From RBG-13-68-16 sp041494245 (GTDB taxonomy: Bacteria; Acidobacteriota; Thermoanaerobaculia; Thermoanaerobaculales; Thermoanaerobaculaceae): DNA of 64,000 bases. The stretch covers positions 62,001-126,000 of the forward strand of contig JBGQAK010000004.1 in assembly GCA_041494245.1 (NCBI GenBank), written 5' to 3'. Positions within the stretch are counted from its first letter, which is position 1. Every line of letters begins with the position of its first letter. The notes beneath the pieces were generated by a model that made no database searches, was not told where the DNA came from, and was given only the letters and a program-made list of their open reading frames with translations. Made by a program: the position numbers and the translations under genes. Shown here one piece after another: positions 7,617-17,211 of this stretch.

Positions 7617-9428
7617 ATGTCTCGAAAGTACCTGGCGCTGCAGGTCGTTGCCCTTGTCCTCGCCGCGCAGGCCGTGGTGGCCACCACCCAGCGGCAGGAG
7701 AGCGTGGCTGCCAGACTCTCCTACGACGTCCACTACCTTGCCTCCGCCGCCCTCGAGGGCCGCTTCTCGGGCTCGGAGGGGGCCACGGTGGCGGCCTCCT
7801 TCATCGCGGACCGATTCCGCGAGCTCGGCCTCAAACCCTCGGGTGACGGAGGCAGCTCCTACCAGCACTTCTCGTTCATCGCCCGGGTCCACCCCGGGCC
7901 GGGCAACACGCTCTCGTTCGACTTGCAGGGAGGCCCTCGGATCACGAAGGTCGAGGACGACTTCCGGCCGCTGGCGTTCTCCTCGTCGGGGAGTGCCTCA
8001 GGTGAGGTCGTCTTTGCGGGTTACGGCATCCACGCGCCCGATCTCGGCTACGACGACTACGCGGGCCTCGATGTGAACGGAAAGGTCGTCCTCGTGCTCC
8101 GCTACTCCCCCGACGGCGATGACCCCGCCTCGCGTTTCCAGCCCCACATGGCGCTGCGGCGCAAGGCCTCCGAGGCGCGCGCGCTGGGTGCGGCGGCCGT
8201 GCTGGTCGCCACCGGGCCGGTGGGCGCGAAGGAAACCGCGCCGGTGAAGATCTCCTTTGACGCCTCGTTCGCGGACTCCGGGCTGCCGGTGCTCGGGATC
8301 TCGACGCCACTCGCCGAGGCGCTCTTCGCGGGGCACGGGTTCACGCTCGCCGAGCTGCAGCAGCGCATGAACGAGCGCAAGGAGCCTGCGTCCCGGCCGC
8401 TCGGGGTCAGGGCCACCCTCGCCGCCGCGGTGGTGCAGGAGAGGGCCGATGCCGTCAACGTCCTCGCGCTTCTGCCCGGGAGCGATCCGGCGCTCACCGG
8501 GGAGGTCGTTGTGGTCGGTGCGCACTACGACCACCTGGGCTACGGCGGCGAAGGGAGCGGCACCCTCGCCATCGGCGTCAGGGCCGTCCACCCCGGCGCC
8601 GACGACAACGCCTCCGGCACCGCAGGGATGCTCGAGATCGCGCGGCGACTGGCGTCCAGGCCCCCCGCGCGCTCCGTGCTGTTCGCCGCGTTCGCCGGCG
8701 AAGAGGAGGGGTTGCTCGGCTCGAACACGTTGGTCCAGCACCTGCCCGTGCCCAAGGACAAGGTGGTGGCGATGATCAACCTGGACATGATCGGCCGCCC
8801 GAAGGCCGGCCCGGCGCTGACCATCGGGGGCTACGGCACCGCGGCCGAGTGGCCGGCTCTGCTCGAGAAGCTCAACGCGAACCACCACCTCAAGCTCGCC
8901 ACCAACAAAAGCGGCTTCGGCGCCTCCGACCACTCGTCGTTCTACGGCACCGACATCCCGGTGCTCTTCCTGTTCACGGGGGCCCACGAGGACTACCACA
9001 AGCCCTCCGACACTGCCGACCGCCTCAACTACAGGGGAATGGCCGAGGTCGTCGGCTTCGCCGCAGACCTCACCGTCCGGGTGGCCGACCTCCCGCAGCG
9101 CCCGACGTTCCAGAAGGTGGCCGACGAGGGCGCGGGCGAGCGGCGCGGCTTCAAGGTGCGCACCGGCGCCATCCCCGAGTACGGGTTCGAAGGCCCCGGC
9201 GTGAAGCTGTCGGGCACTCGCGGCGGCTCCCCCGCCGACAAGGCGGGCCTGAAGGCGGGCGACATCGTGCTGCGCTTTGGCGCGCGCGACATCCGCAACA
9301 TTTACGACTACATGTACGCCCTCGGCGACCACAAGCCCGGCGACGTCGTGTCGCTCCTCGTCAAGCGCGGCGTGTCCACCATCGAGGTGCAGGTCACCCT
9401 CGAAGCCGGCGGGGGCGGAGCGCGCTAG
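7617..9428 (+). CDS. Exported M28-family metallopeptidase with PA-like insert and C-terminal PDZ domain
   Basis: 603 residues. Signal peptide at 1-23, then an M28 zinc aminopeptidase core split by a PA-like region (about 115-280). Di-zinc and catalytic residues are visible: His303 and Asp305 (GAHYDHLG), Asp329 (GADDNASG), Glu362-Glu363 (GEEEGLLGS), Asp390 (NLDMIGR) and His461 (EDYHKPSD). A PDZ domain occupies about 515-600. It should remove N-terminal residues from peptides in the periplasm. The ATG at 7617 has GGAGG 4 nt upstream; an in-frame ATG at 7527 would lie inside the leader hairpin and hide the signal peptide. The TAG stop directly abuts the aroC start, so the two are co-transcribed. 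Confidence 0.9.
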   Translation: MSRKYLALQVVALVLAAQAVVATTQRQESVAARLSYDVHYLASAALEGRFSGSEGATVAASFIADRFRELGLKPSGDGGSSYQHFSFIARVHPGPGNTLSFDLQGGPRITKVEDDFRPLAFSSSGSASGEVVFAGYGIHAPDLGYDDYAGLDVNGKVVLVLRYSPDGDDPASRFQPHMALRRKASEARALGAAAVLVATGPVGAKETAPVKISFDASFADSGLPVLGISTPLAEALFAGHGFTLAELQQRMNERKEPASRPLGVRATLAAAVVQERADAVNVLALLPGSDPALTGEVVVVGAHYDHLGYGGEGSGTLAIGVRAVHPGADDNASGTAGMLEIARRLASRPPARSVLFAAFAGEEEGLLGSNTLVQHLPVPKDKVVAMINLDMIGRPKAGPALTIGGYGTAAEWPALLEKLNANHHLKLATNKSGFGASDHSSFYGTDIPVLFLFTGAHEDYHKPSDTADRLNYRGMAEVVGFAADLTVRVADLPQRPTFQKVADEGAGERRGFKVRTGAIPEYGFEGPGVKLSGTRGGSPADKAGLKAGDIVLRFGARDIRNIYDYMYALGDHKPGDVVSLLVKRGVSTIEVQVTLEAGGGGAR

Positions 9429-10622
9429 GTGGCGCTCGAGCTCGTCACCGGCGGGGAGTCCCACGGCCGCGAGCTGGTCGCGGTGCTCTCGGGCGTGCCG
9501 GCCGGACTGCGCCTCGACCGCGCGGCCATCGACGCCGAGCTGGCTCGACGCCAGCACGGCTACGGACGCGGCGGGAGGCAGAAGATCGAGCACGACCGGG
9601 TGGAGGTCCGCGGCGGTCTGCGCGACGGCGTCACGCTGGGTTCGCCTCTGGTCCTGGCGATCCCCAACCGAGACTGGGAGAACTGGGCGCGCGTCATGGA
9701 CCCCTGGCAGGTGGACCCCGAAGCCGCCGCCAGGCGACGTCTGACCGCGCCGCGGCCTGGCCACGCCGACCTCGCCGGCGCCTGGAAATACGGCCAGGCC
9801 GACGACCTCCGCAACGTCCTCGAACGCGCCTCCGCGCGGGAGACCGCCGCCAGGGTCGCCGCAGGCGCAGTGTGCAAGCAGCTCCTGGCCCTGTGCGGGG
9901 TGGGCATCCGCTCCGGCGTGCTCTCCCTCGGGGGCACTACGCTGATGGAGGGCGCGGCCAGCTTCGCCGACCTCGAGAGGGTGGACGACGCCTCGCCGCT
10001 GCGCACGGTCGCCCCGGAGCGCGAGGCCGAGCTAGTCGCTAGGATCGACGCCGCCAAGCACGCCGGCGAGACCCTCGGGGGCGTGGTCGGAGTCGTCGCG
10101 CGCTGCGTCCCGCCCGGGCTCGGCTCCTACGCCCGCTGGGAGGAGCGGCTCGACGGGCAGCTCGCCCAGGCCGTGATGGCGGTACAGGCCGTCAAGGCGG
10201 TGGCGATCGGCGCCGGAATCGAAGCTGCTTCGCTTCCCGGCTCCCTCGCCCACGACGCGATTCAGCCCGGCCGCGAGGGCCTGCGCCGCGGCTCAAACCG
10301 TGCAGGAGGCATCGAGGGCGGCGTTTCCAACGGCGAGGAGGTCGTGATCCGCGCCTTCATGAAGCCGATCGCGACGCTGCGCGAGCCGCTCCCCTCGGTG
10401 GATCTCGCCACCGGCGAGACGGCGCGCGCGGCGTACGAGCGCTCGGACGTCACGGCGGTGCCGGCGTGCGGCGTCATCGTCGAGGCGGCAGTGGCGTTCG
10501 TCCTGGCGCGCGCACTGCTCGCCAAGCTCGGCGGCGACGCCATCGCCGACACCCTCGCGGCCCTCGAGGTCTACCGCAGCCGCCTCGGGAAGCTCGGCCC
10601 CGAAGGGTTTGTTGCTCCTTGA
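9429..10622 (+). CDS. aroC: Chorismate synthase
   Basis: 397 residues. It makes chorismate from 5-enolpyruvylshikimate 3-phosphate using reduced FMN, the last step of the shikimate pathway (cytoplasm). Family motifs are present: GESHG near the N-terminus, RRQHGYGRGGRQKIE near 41-55, and the signature SNRAGGIEGGVSNGE near 295. The length is normal for bacterial AroC. Its GTG start follows the M28 stop codon without a gap, with GGAG inside the upstream coding sequence. Linkage to a secreted peptidase and to ispH looks like simple operon sharing rather than a common pathway. Confidence 0.95.
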   Translation: MALELVTGGESHGRELVAVLSGVPAGLRLDRAAIDAELARRQHGYGRGGRQKIEHDRVEVRGGLRDGVTLGSPLVLAIPNRDWENWARVMDPWQVDPEAAARRRLTAPRPGHADLAGAWKYGQADDLRNVLERASARETAARVAAGAVCKQLLALCGVGIRSGVLSLGGTTLMEGAASFADLERVDDASPLRTVAPEREAELVARIDAAKHAGETLGGVVGVVARCVPPGLGSYARWEERLDGQLAQAVMAVQAVKAVAIGAGIEAASLPGSLAHDAIQPGREGLRRGSNRAGGIEGGVSNGEEVVIRAFMKPIATLREPLPSVDLATGETARAAYERSDVTAVPACGVIVEAAVAFVLARALLAKLGGDAIADTLAALEVYRSRLGKLGPEGFVAP

Positions 10623-10632
10623 GGGCGGTGTG

Positions 10633-11490
10633 ATGAAGATCAAGCGCGCGGCGAAGTACGGTTTCTGCTCCGGGGTTCGGGTTGCCGACATCAAGGTGAA
10701 GCGCTTCGCCAAGGGCGGAGGCCATGGAGCGATCCTCGGGCAGGTGGTCCACAACGAGCGCGTCGTGGACGAGATGGCGCGCCTCGGCGTGAGCACGGTG
10801 CACTCGATGGACGACATAAAGGAGGGCGTGATCGTGTTCTCCGCCCACGGGGTCCCTCCGTCGTTCCATGAGAAGGCGCGCCAGCGGGGGCTGCAGGTCC
10901 TCGACACCACCTGCAAGTTCGTCTACGACATCCACCACGAGTCCCAGGCCGCCCTCACCGACCGGGCCCATCTGGTGTTCATCGGCGACCCCCGCCACCG
11001 CGAGGTCGCCGGCTACACGCACGACCTCGACCCGTCGAGCTACCACATCATCCACACGGTTGAGGCGGCGCACGCGGTGGACTGGTCGCGCTACCCCAAG
11101 GTCAAGATCTTCTACCAGACCACCCTCAACGCCGAGGAGTACGAGGACGTGGTGAGGGCCATCGAGGCCGCCAACCCGAACACCTCCCGCGCCGACACGA
11201 TCTGTTACGCCACCAAGGAGAACCAGGAGGCGGCGCGGGAGCTCGCGACCGACCCCGAGGTCCAGCTGGTGTTCGTCATCGGCGGCAAGCACTCCGCAAA
11301 CACCAGGCACCTCCACGACATCTGCGCCCCTTACAAGCCCAGCCACCTCGTCCAGGGCGCCGAGGACATCGACCCCGCCTGGCTGCCCGGCGTCACCTGC
11401 GTTGGCCTCACGGCCGGCGCCTCCACCCCGGACTACGTGATCGACGAGGTGGAGAACCGGCTCAAGATACTCTCCTCCGGGTCCGTCTGA
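10633..11490 (+). CDS. ispH: 4-hydroxy-3-methylbut-2-enyl diphosphate reductase
   Basis: 285 residues. It catalyses the last step of the non-mevalonate isoprenoid pathway, reducing HMBPP to IPP and DMAPP with a 4Fe-4S cluster. The three cluster cysteines are Cys12 (FCSGV), Cys94 (TTCKF) and Cys191 (ICYAT). His40, His72 and the catalytic Glu124 (HREVAG) are also in place. The ATG at 10633 has GAGGG 7 nt upstream and lies 10 nt after the aroC stop; an earlier TTG overlapping aroC is less likely. It is the third gene of the M28-aroC-ispH operon. Confidence 0.95.
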   Translation: MKIKRAAKYGFCSGVRVADIKVKRFAKGGGHGAILGQVVHNERVVDEMARLGVSTVHSMDDIKEGVIVFSAHGVPPSFHEKARQRGLQVLDTTCKFVYDIHHESQAALTDRAHLVFIGDPRHREVAGYTHDLDPSSYHIIHTVEAAHAVDWSRYPKVKIFYQTTLNAEEYEDVVRAIEAANPNTSRADTICYATKENQEAARELATDPEVQLVFVIGGKHSANTRHLHDICAPYKPSHLVQGAEDIDPAWLPGVTCVGLTAGASTPDYVIDEVENRLKILSSGSV

Positions 11491-11574
11491 AACCGTCCGG
11501 CACGCCCCGGCCGGTCTATCCTACAATTGACGTTGGGGAAGACGTCCAGCCGGTTCACCCGCGGATGGCGAGCG

Positions 11575-14500
11575 ATGAAACAGAAGACGTTCAAGGCGCT
11601 GTTGGTCGGTGGGACCGTCACCGATGCCCGTTTGATCGGGCAGGGCCTGGCGCTCATATCCGCCCCAGTCGAGCTCGCACGCGTTGCCTCCGTTAAGGAC
11701 GCGCTGAAGACCCTCTCCAAGGGTCGCATCGACCTCGTCCTCCTGAAGCTCCCCCGCAGCGCGAGCCGCGCACAAAGCTTGTTCGGCGCGGTGCACGCCG
11801 CCTCACCGGCCACCCCCGTGATCGTGGTGGCCGGCGAGGGCCAGCAGGAAACCACAGCCCGCCTGCTCCGTGAGGGCGCGGTGTCGTGGCTGCCCGCGGA
11901 CGAGATCGGAAGCCGCGCGTTCGTGCGGACGGTCCGCCGCACCCTCCGGCTCGAGCCGGCCGAACCACCCACACGCGGCGAGGAGGCGCATGCGCGGACG
12001 GCGGCGGCACTCAGGGCGAGCGAAGAGCGCTACAGCAGCCTCGTCTCGAACCTTCCCGTCGGCGTGTACCGCTCCCTGCCCGATGGCCGGATCATCGAGG
12101 CCAACGACGCAGCAGCCGAAATGCTGGGCTTCGAGAACGCCGCGGCGTTGCAGGCCGTCAACGCGAGCGACCTCTACGTTGAACCCAAAGACCGCACCGT
12201 GGTGCTCGACAAGCTCAGCACGACCCGGACCTTCTTTGCGGAGTTCCAACTCAACCGAAGGGACGGCCGCACGATCTGGGTGCGCGACTTCCCGCGCGCC
12301 GTGCTGAACGCCCAGGGCGAGATCGAGTATGTCGACGGCGTGCTCGTGGACGTCACCGAGAAGAGGATGGCAGAGGAGGCGCTCCGCGCCGCCCACGGTG
12401 AGCTCGAAGCGCGTGTCGCGGCCAGGACCACCCAGCTCGCGGAGGCCAACGAGTCACTCCGGAGGGAGATCGCCGAGCACCAGCTCGCGGTGGCGGCCCG
12501 CCGCGAGAGCGAGGAGCGTTTCCGCGCCCTCGCCGAGAATTCACTCGACGTCATCATACGCTTCGACCGCGAGTACAGGCACCTCTACGTCAACCCCCCC
12601 GTCGAGGCCCAGACCGGCATCAAACCCTCGAGCTTCATCGGCAGGACCCATCGCGAGCTCGGCTTTTCGGAGAACCTCTGCGAGCTCTGGGAGGCCGCCA
12701 TCGAGCAGGTCTTCTCGACCGGACGCGAGCACCGGATCGAGTTCGAGCTGCCATCGCACATCTGGCTCGACTGGCAGCTCGTGCCGGCGTTCGCGCCCGA
12801 CGGCAGCGTCGCGTACGTCATGACCGCGGCGCGCGACATCACAGACCGCAAGCTCGCCGAGGCTGCGCTGGAGCGCTCCCACGAGGAGCTCGAGCACCGC
12901 GTCGCCGAGAGGACCGCGGAGCTTGCGGGCGCCAATGCCGCGCTGCAGACGGAGATTGCTGAGCGCAAGCGCGCGGCGGCCGCGCTCCAGGACAGCGAGG
13001 AGCGCTTCCGCCGGCTGTCGCAGGCCGCCTTCGAGGGCATCGCGATCAGCGACGAGGGGCGTTTGGTGGATGTGAACGGTCGCTTCGCCGAGATGTTCGG
13101 GTACGACATTGCCGACATGCAGCGCCGAGATATCCGGGAGCTTGTCGCGCCCGAGTACCGGGACGAGGTGTGGAGCCACATCCTCTCAGGTTACGAGGCA
13201 GCATACGAGACCGTGTGCCTGCGCAAGGACGGTTCGAAGTTCCCCGCGGAGGTCCATGCGAGGTCGCTGCCGTTCGGCAGCCGCACGCTGCGCATCACGG
13301 CCATAAGGGACATCACAGAGCGCAGGAAGGCCGAGGAGGATCTCAAGCTCAAGGCCCGCCTTCTCGACGCCGCCGTGGATACCATCTTTGTGCACGACCT
13401 CGAAGGCAATCTGATATACGCCAACGAGGCAGCCTACCGGACGCGCGGCTACGAGCGCGAGGAGTTCATGGCCATGAACCTCCGCTCGCTCCTGTCACCG
13501 CTGGATGCCGCCAGGTTCGACGAGCGGATGGCGGAGATCGCTGCGAAGGGACAGGGGGTTTTCGAGTCCACGCACATCCGCAAGGACGGCTCGCACATGC
13601 CCGTCGAGACCCGCCCCACGGCGGTCACCTCCGGCAGCAAGACCATCGTGATGGCGATCGTCAGGGACATCACAGAGCGAAAGCGCGCCGAGGAAGCCCT
13701 CCGCGAGAGCGAGGAAACCACCAGGGCCCTCCTCAACGCACCCGATCACATCGCCATCCTGACGGACCGGAAGGGCACGATCCTTGCGGCCAACGAGCGC
13801 GCCGCGGCCCTCTTCGGTATTCACCTCGATGAGCTGATCGGCTCGCTCGCCACGGACCTGTTTGACCCTGCCGCATCCGCAGCGAGGGGCAAGCGGAGCG
13901 AAGAGGTCTTCCGGACCGGAAGGCCGCTCCGCCTCGAAGAGGAGGTCAGCGGCACGCATTTCGACGTCACGTACTACCCGGTGTTCGACTCGCAGGGGCA
14001 GGTGGCGCGCATGGCCGTCGTGGCGCGCGACGTCACCGCCCGCAAGCGGTCCGAACAGATCATGTTGCGCCAGGCCGCGTTCATGAAAGCGGCCATGGAC
14101 GGGATGGCCATCCTCGACGAGAGGGGCGTCTATGCGTACGTCAACGACGCCCACGCGAGGATCTACGGCTACGAAAACGCTGATGAGCTGCTGGGGAAGA
14201 CGTGGGAGGATCTTTACGACGGCCGTGAGCTCGAGAGGTTCCAGCACGAGATCATGCCCGCGTTCTTCCGGACCGGCCGTTGGCGGGGCGAGGCCGTGGG
14301 CCGAAAGAAGGACGACACGGTTTTTCCGCAGGAGGTCTCCCTCACCCGCATCGCCGACGGCGGCATGGTGTGCGTCGTCCGGGACCTCACCGAGAGCAAG
14401 CGTGCGGAGGAGGCCCGCGTCCGGCTCGCGACGGCGGTTGCACAGGCCGCCGAGACCATCCTCATCACCGACCCGAACGGCACCATCCAGTACGTCAACC

Positions 14501-15882
14501 CGGCGTTCGAGCGGACAACCGGCTACGGCGCCGCCGAGGCGATCGGCCGGAACCCGCGCATCCTCAAGAGCGGCGAGCACGACGGCGCGTTCTACCGTCG
14601 GATGTGGGAGACCCTGGCCCGCGGCGAGGTCTGGAGCGGTCACCTCGTCAACCGTCGCAAGGACGGGGCCCACTTCGAAGAGGAGGCCACGATCTCCCCG
14701 GTACGCGATGCGACCGGCGCAGTGGTCAATTACGTCGCGGTAAAACGCGACGTCACCCAGGAGGTACAGCTCGCCGAGCAGCTGCGTGAGTCGCAAAAGC
14801 TGCGTGCGATCGGACAGCTGGCCGGAGGCGTCGCGCACGATTTCAACAACCTCCTCCAGGCGCTTCTCGGGACCGTGGAGGTGCTCCGCAGTCGCGGGCA
14901 CGACCTCAGGGTGCTCCCCCGGGCGATCACGGAGCTCGAAGCCGACGTCAGGCGCGGCGCCGCCCTCACGCGCCAGCTTCTGCTGTTCGCCCACCGCGGC
15001 GTGGTCAAGCCCGAGTCGCTCGACGTCAACGAGGTGGTGAGGGACACCGAGAGCCTCCTGCGACGGCTCGTGCGCGAGAACATCCGCTTCACCTGCGAGC
15101 TGTGCGCAGCGCCGCTGCCGGTGAAGGCGGACCGCGGTCAGCTCGAGCAGGTGCTGGTCAACCTCGCCGTCAACGCGGCCGACGCGATGCCCGACGGGGG
15201 CACGCTCGTCATCCGCACCAGCGAGCATGGCGGCCGCGAGGTCATCCTCGAGGTCGAGGACAGCGGCGTGGGGATTCCCGACGAGCTTCAGCCGCGCATC
15301 TTCGAGCCGTTCTTCACCACCAAGGGCACCGACAGGGGGATCGGCCTCGGGCTCTCCGTGGTCCACGGGATCGTCACCCAGCACGGCGGCCGCGTCGAGG
15401 TGAAGAGCCGGGTGGGTGCGGGTAGCACGTTCCTCGTGGCGCTCCCGCTGCACAGCTCCGAGCCCGTCCACCGCGCCCCGGAGCCCGCTGCGATGTTGGT
15501 CATGGCGCCCCACTCACGCGGTGAGCGCGTGCTCCTCGTGGAGGACGAGCCGGGCGCCCGCGAGGGGCTCCGGCAGATCCTCTCGATGCTGGGCTACGAC
15601 GTGACCGCCGCCGCGAGCGCCGAAGATGTCGTGAAGCTGCCCCCCGGGCAGGGTTTTGATCTCCTGCTCACCGATCTCCTGCTGCCGGGCATGCACGGCG
15701 GCGAGCTGGCGAACGACATGCGGCAGAAGTGGCCGGGTCTGCGCGTGATCGTGATGTCCGGCTACGCGGAGGACGAGGCGGTCCGCCGCGGCGTTCGTGA
15801 GGGTGCCCTGCGCTTCCTGCAGAAGCCCTTCGACATGGTCACTCTGGCGCGCGAGCTGCGCGCGGCCCTCGATCAGAAGTAG
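11575..15882 (+). CDS. Hybrid sensor histidine kinase: degenerate receiver, seven PAS, HisKA, HATPase, receiver
   Basis: About 1435 residues with no membrane segment. Residues 1-125 look like a receiver fold whose phospho-Asp strand reads LLKLPRS, without the Asp, so it is a pseudo-receiver. Seven PAS units follow, most closing with DITERK-like linkers. The kinase core has phospho-acceptor His1088 (GGVAHDFNNLLQ), an N-box (NLAVNAADAMPDGG), DSGVGIP and GIGLGLSVVHG. A C-terminal receiver carries Asp1367 (LLLTDLLLPGMHG). This is the layout of a cytoplasmic multi-input kinase that phosphorylates its own receiver. Start uncertain: the ATG at 11575 has no good ribosome site, whereas an in-frame TTG at 11533 lies 5 nt after a TACAAT box and could be a leaderless start. 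No partner regulator is adjacent. Confidence 0.88.
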   Translation: MKQKTFKALLVGGTVTDARLIGQGLALISAPVELARVASVKDALKTLSKGRIDLVLLKLPRSASRAQSLFGAVHAASPATPVIVVAGEGQQETTARLLREGAVSWLPADEIGSRAFVRTVRRTLRLEPAEPPTRGEEAHARTAAALRASEERYSSLVSNLPVGVYRSLPDGRIIEANDAAAEMLGFENAAALQAVNASDLYVEPKDRTVVLDKLSTTRTFFAEFQLNRRDGRTIWVRDFPRAVLNAQGEIEYVDGVLVDVTEKRMAEEALRAAHGELEARVAARTTQLAEANESLRREIAEHQLAVAARRESEERFRALAENSLDVIIRFDREYRHLYVNPPVEAQTGIKPSSFIGRTHRELGFSENLCELWEAAIEQVFSTGREHRIEFELPSHIWLDWQLVPAFAPDGSVAYVMTAARDITDRKLAEAALERSHEELEHRVAERTAELAGANAALQTEIAERKRAAAALQDSEERFRRLSQAAFEGIAISDEGRLVDVNGRFAEMFGYDIADMQRRDIRELVAPEYRDEVWSHILSGYEAAYETVCLRKDGSKFPAEVHARSLPFGSRTLRITAIRDITERRKAEEDLKLKARLLDAAVDTIFVHDLEGNLIYANEAAYRTRGYEREEFMAMNLRSLLSPLDAARFDERMAEIAAKGQGVFESTHIRKDGSHMPVETRPTAVTSGSKTIVMAIVRDITERKRAEEALRESEETTRALLNAPDHIAILTDRKGTILAANERAAALFGIHLDELIGSLATDLFDPAASAARGKRSEEVFRTGRPLRLEEEVSGTHFDVTYYPVFDSQGQVARMAVVARDVTARKRSEQIMLRQAAFMKAAMDGMAILDERGVYAYVNDAHARIYGYENADELLGKTWEDLYDGRELERFQHEIMPAFFRTGRWRGEAVGRKKDDTVFPQEVSLTRIADGGMVCVVRDLTESKRAEEARVRLATAVAQAAETILITDPNGTIQYVNPAFERTTGYGAAEAIGRNPRILKSGEHDGAFYRRMWETLARGEVWSGHLVNRRKDGAHFEEEATISPVRDATGAVVNYVAVKRDVTQEVQLAEQLRESQKLRAIGQLAGGVAHDFNNLLQALLGTVEVLRSRGHDLRVLPRAITELEADVRRGAALTRQLLLFAHRGVVKPESLDVNEVVRDTESLLRRLVRENIRFTCELCAAPLPVKADRGQLEQVLVNLAVNAADAMPDGGTLVIRTSEHGGREVILEVEDSGVGIPDELQPRIFEPFFTTKGTDRGIGLGLSVVHGIVTQHGGRVEVKSRVGAGSTFLVALPLHSSEPVHRAPEPAAMLVMAPHSRGERVLLVEDEPGAREGLRQILSMLGYDVTAAASAEDVVKLPPGQGFDLLLTDLLLPGMHGGELANDMRQKWPGLRVIVMSGYAEDEAVRRGVREGALRFLQKPFDMVTLARELRAALDQK

Positions 15883-15996
15883 GCGTGAGGGGTCAGGTAA
15901 CAGGCCCGAGTGGGCCAAGGCGGATTCAGGCGGCGTCTCGCGACGGGCCGGCCTGCCTCTCGACGCGAATCCTCCGGGAGTGATGTGGAGATCCTC

Positions 15997-16046
15997 ATCC
16001 ATTGTCTTTTGCCCGTTTGCCTATGGCCTCTTGCCTGCATCTGCCC
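15997..16046 (-). repeat. Purine-rich repeat just after the Ntn hydrolase stop codon
   Basis: On the minus strand this stretch is rich in GGCAA and AGGC words. It shares the 13-mer GCAGGCAAGAGGC (16026-16038) with a longer copy after etfA (59140-59203). Both lie directly downstream of minus-strand genes. The rest of the 15883-16048 gap holds nothing I recognise. Confidence 0.45.
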
Positions 16047-16048
16047 CT

Positions 16049-17137
16049 TCATGTCTTCTCGCGCTTGAAGAGGTAAGCGCTCTCCTTCAGCTCCGGCTCC
16101 GACCCAGCCCGGCACACGGCGTACTTCGCGCCAGCCCAGAGCGCGGCGGCGCCCACCTCGCCCGCGCGGTTGAGCGCGTAGAGCGAGAGGTTGTTCCTGG
16201 GGCGTCCCTTCTCGTCGCGCAGGTAGTCCACGCGCGTGTTGCGCACCACCCGCTCGAGCGTCGCCAGGCACGCGGCTTCGGGAGACTTCCCCTGCCGCAT
16301 GGACTCCACGAGGGTGTGGGCGCCCACGGAGACGATGTTGCTCTCGCCGTGTCCCGTCCCGCCCGCCGAGCCGACCTCGGAGTCGCAGTACAGGCCGCAC
16401 CCGACGAGGGGCGAGTCGCCGACGCGGCCGGGGATCTTGAAGAACAGCCCCGAGGTCGTGGTGCAACACCCGATCTGCCCGGACCCCGAGCAGGCCGAGA
16501 GGTGGATCGTGCCGGTGGGGCGGAAGTAGGTGTCGCCGTACTTCTTGATGAACCACTGGATGTCGGGGTCATCCGCTTCCCCCGCGCCCGCGAGCCAGTC
16601 GTCCTTCTGTGAGGCCTTCTCCTTCCAGTACAGCCAGATCTTGCGCGACCGCTCGGTGAGCAGGTTCTGCTCCTGGAAGCCGTGGGCGCGCGCGAATTTG
16701 AGGGCCCCCTCCCCGACGATCAGCACCCGATTTGTCCGCTGCATGACTGCGAGCGCGACCTGCGCGGGGTGCATGATGCGCTCGATGGAGGCCACCGCCC
16801 CGGCCCGCATGAGCGTCCCGTCCATCACCGCGGCGTCGAGCTGGACGACACCCTCCTCGTTGGGCAGACCGCCGTAGCCGACGGTGACGTCGTCCGGATC
16901 CGCCTCCGGAATAGCGACCCCGGCCACTGCGGCCTCGACCGGGGGCATCCCCGCCACCATCCGCTCGACGGCTACCTTGACCGCGGCCAGACCGTTGGCG
17001 GACGCGACCGCGACGGGCCGCCCCGCGGCAGTGGCCTGGGGGACCCCTCCCGCGACCGGCCTCACTACGCTGGCGACCGCGGCCACCTTGGCCGTCGTCG
17101 CGATGAGCTCCCGGCGGGTGATGGTCTTGTCGGACAT
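16049..17137 (-). CDS. Tat-exported N4-(beta-N-acetylglucosaminyl)-L-asparaginase / isoaspartyl peptidase family Ntn hydrolase
   Basis: 362 residues from the ATG at 17135-17137, which has GGAGG about 8 nt upstream. The N-terminus carries a twin-arginine signal (TRRELIA followed by a hydrophobic run), so it is exported folded. The family is self-cleaving: the precursor is cut before Thr210 (PTGTIHLSA), which becomes the nucleophile. Downstream motifs GRVGDSPLVG and GGTGHGE match the substrate pocket of glycosylasparaginases and asparaginase 2. It should hydrolyse glycosylated Asn or beta-aspartyl bonds; the sequence cannot separate these. It is divergent from the amidohydrolase-PCM operon, 74 bp away, and that operon also bears on damaged aspartyl residues. 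Confidence 0.85.
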   Translation of the reverse strand: MSDKTITRRELIATTAKVAAVASVVRPVAGGVPQATAAGRPVAVASANGLAAVKVAVERMVAGMPPVEAAVAGVAIPEADPDDVTVGYGGLPNEEGVVQLDAAVMDGTLMRAGAVASIERIMHPAQVALAVMQRTNRVLIVGEGALKFARAHGFQEQNLLTERSRKIWLYWKEKASQKDDWLAGAGEADDPDIQWFIKKYGDTYFRPTGTIHLSACSGSGQIGCCTTTSGLFFKIPGRVGDSPLVGCGLYCDSEVGSAGGTGHGESNIVSVGAHTLVESMRQGKSPEAACLATLERVVRNTRVDYLRDEKGRPRNNLSLYALNRAGEVGAAALWAGAKYAVCRAGSEPELKESAYLFKREKT

Positions 17138-17176
17138 GAAGGAGCCTCCCTGGGGACCAGAGCATACCCCTTCCCG

Positions 17177-17205
17177 TTGCCCCGGCGCCCGTGCACCGCT
17201 AAAGT
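17177..17205 (+). promoter_or_regulatory. Promoter for leaderless amidohydrolase-pcm operon
   Basis: TTGCCC (17177-17182), 17-bp spacer, TAAAGT (17200-17205). The usual geometry puts +1 exactly at the GTG start (17212). It is one of only two of these promoters with a reasonable -35. Confidence 0.5.
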
Positions 17206-17211
17206 ATCCCT

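Noticed and set aside
7998..9764. 588-codon minus-strand ORF opposite the M28 peptidase and aroC
   Set aside because: Both plus-strand genes have full catalytic motifs; the antisense text is a GC shadow.
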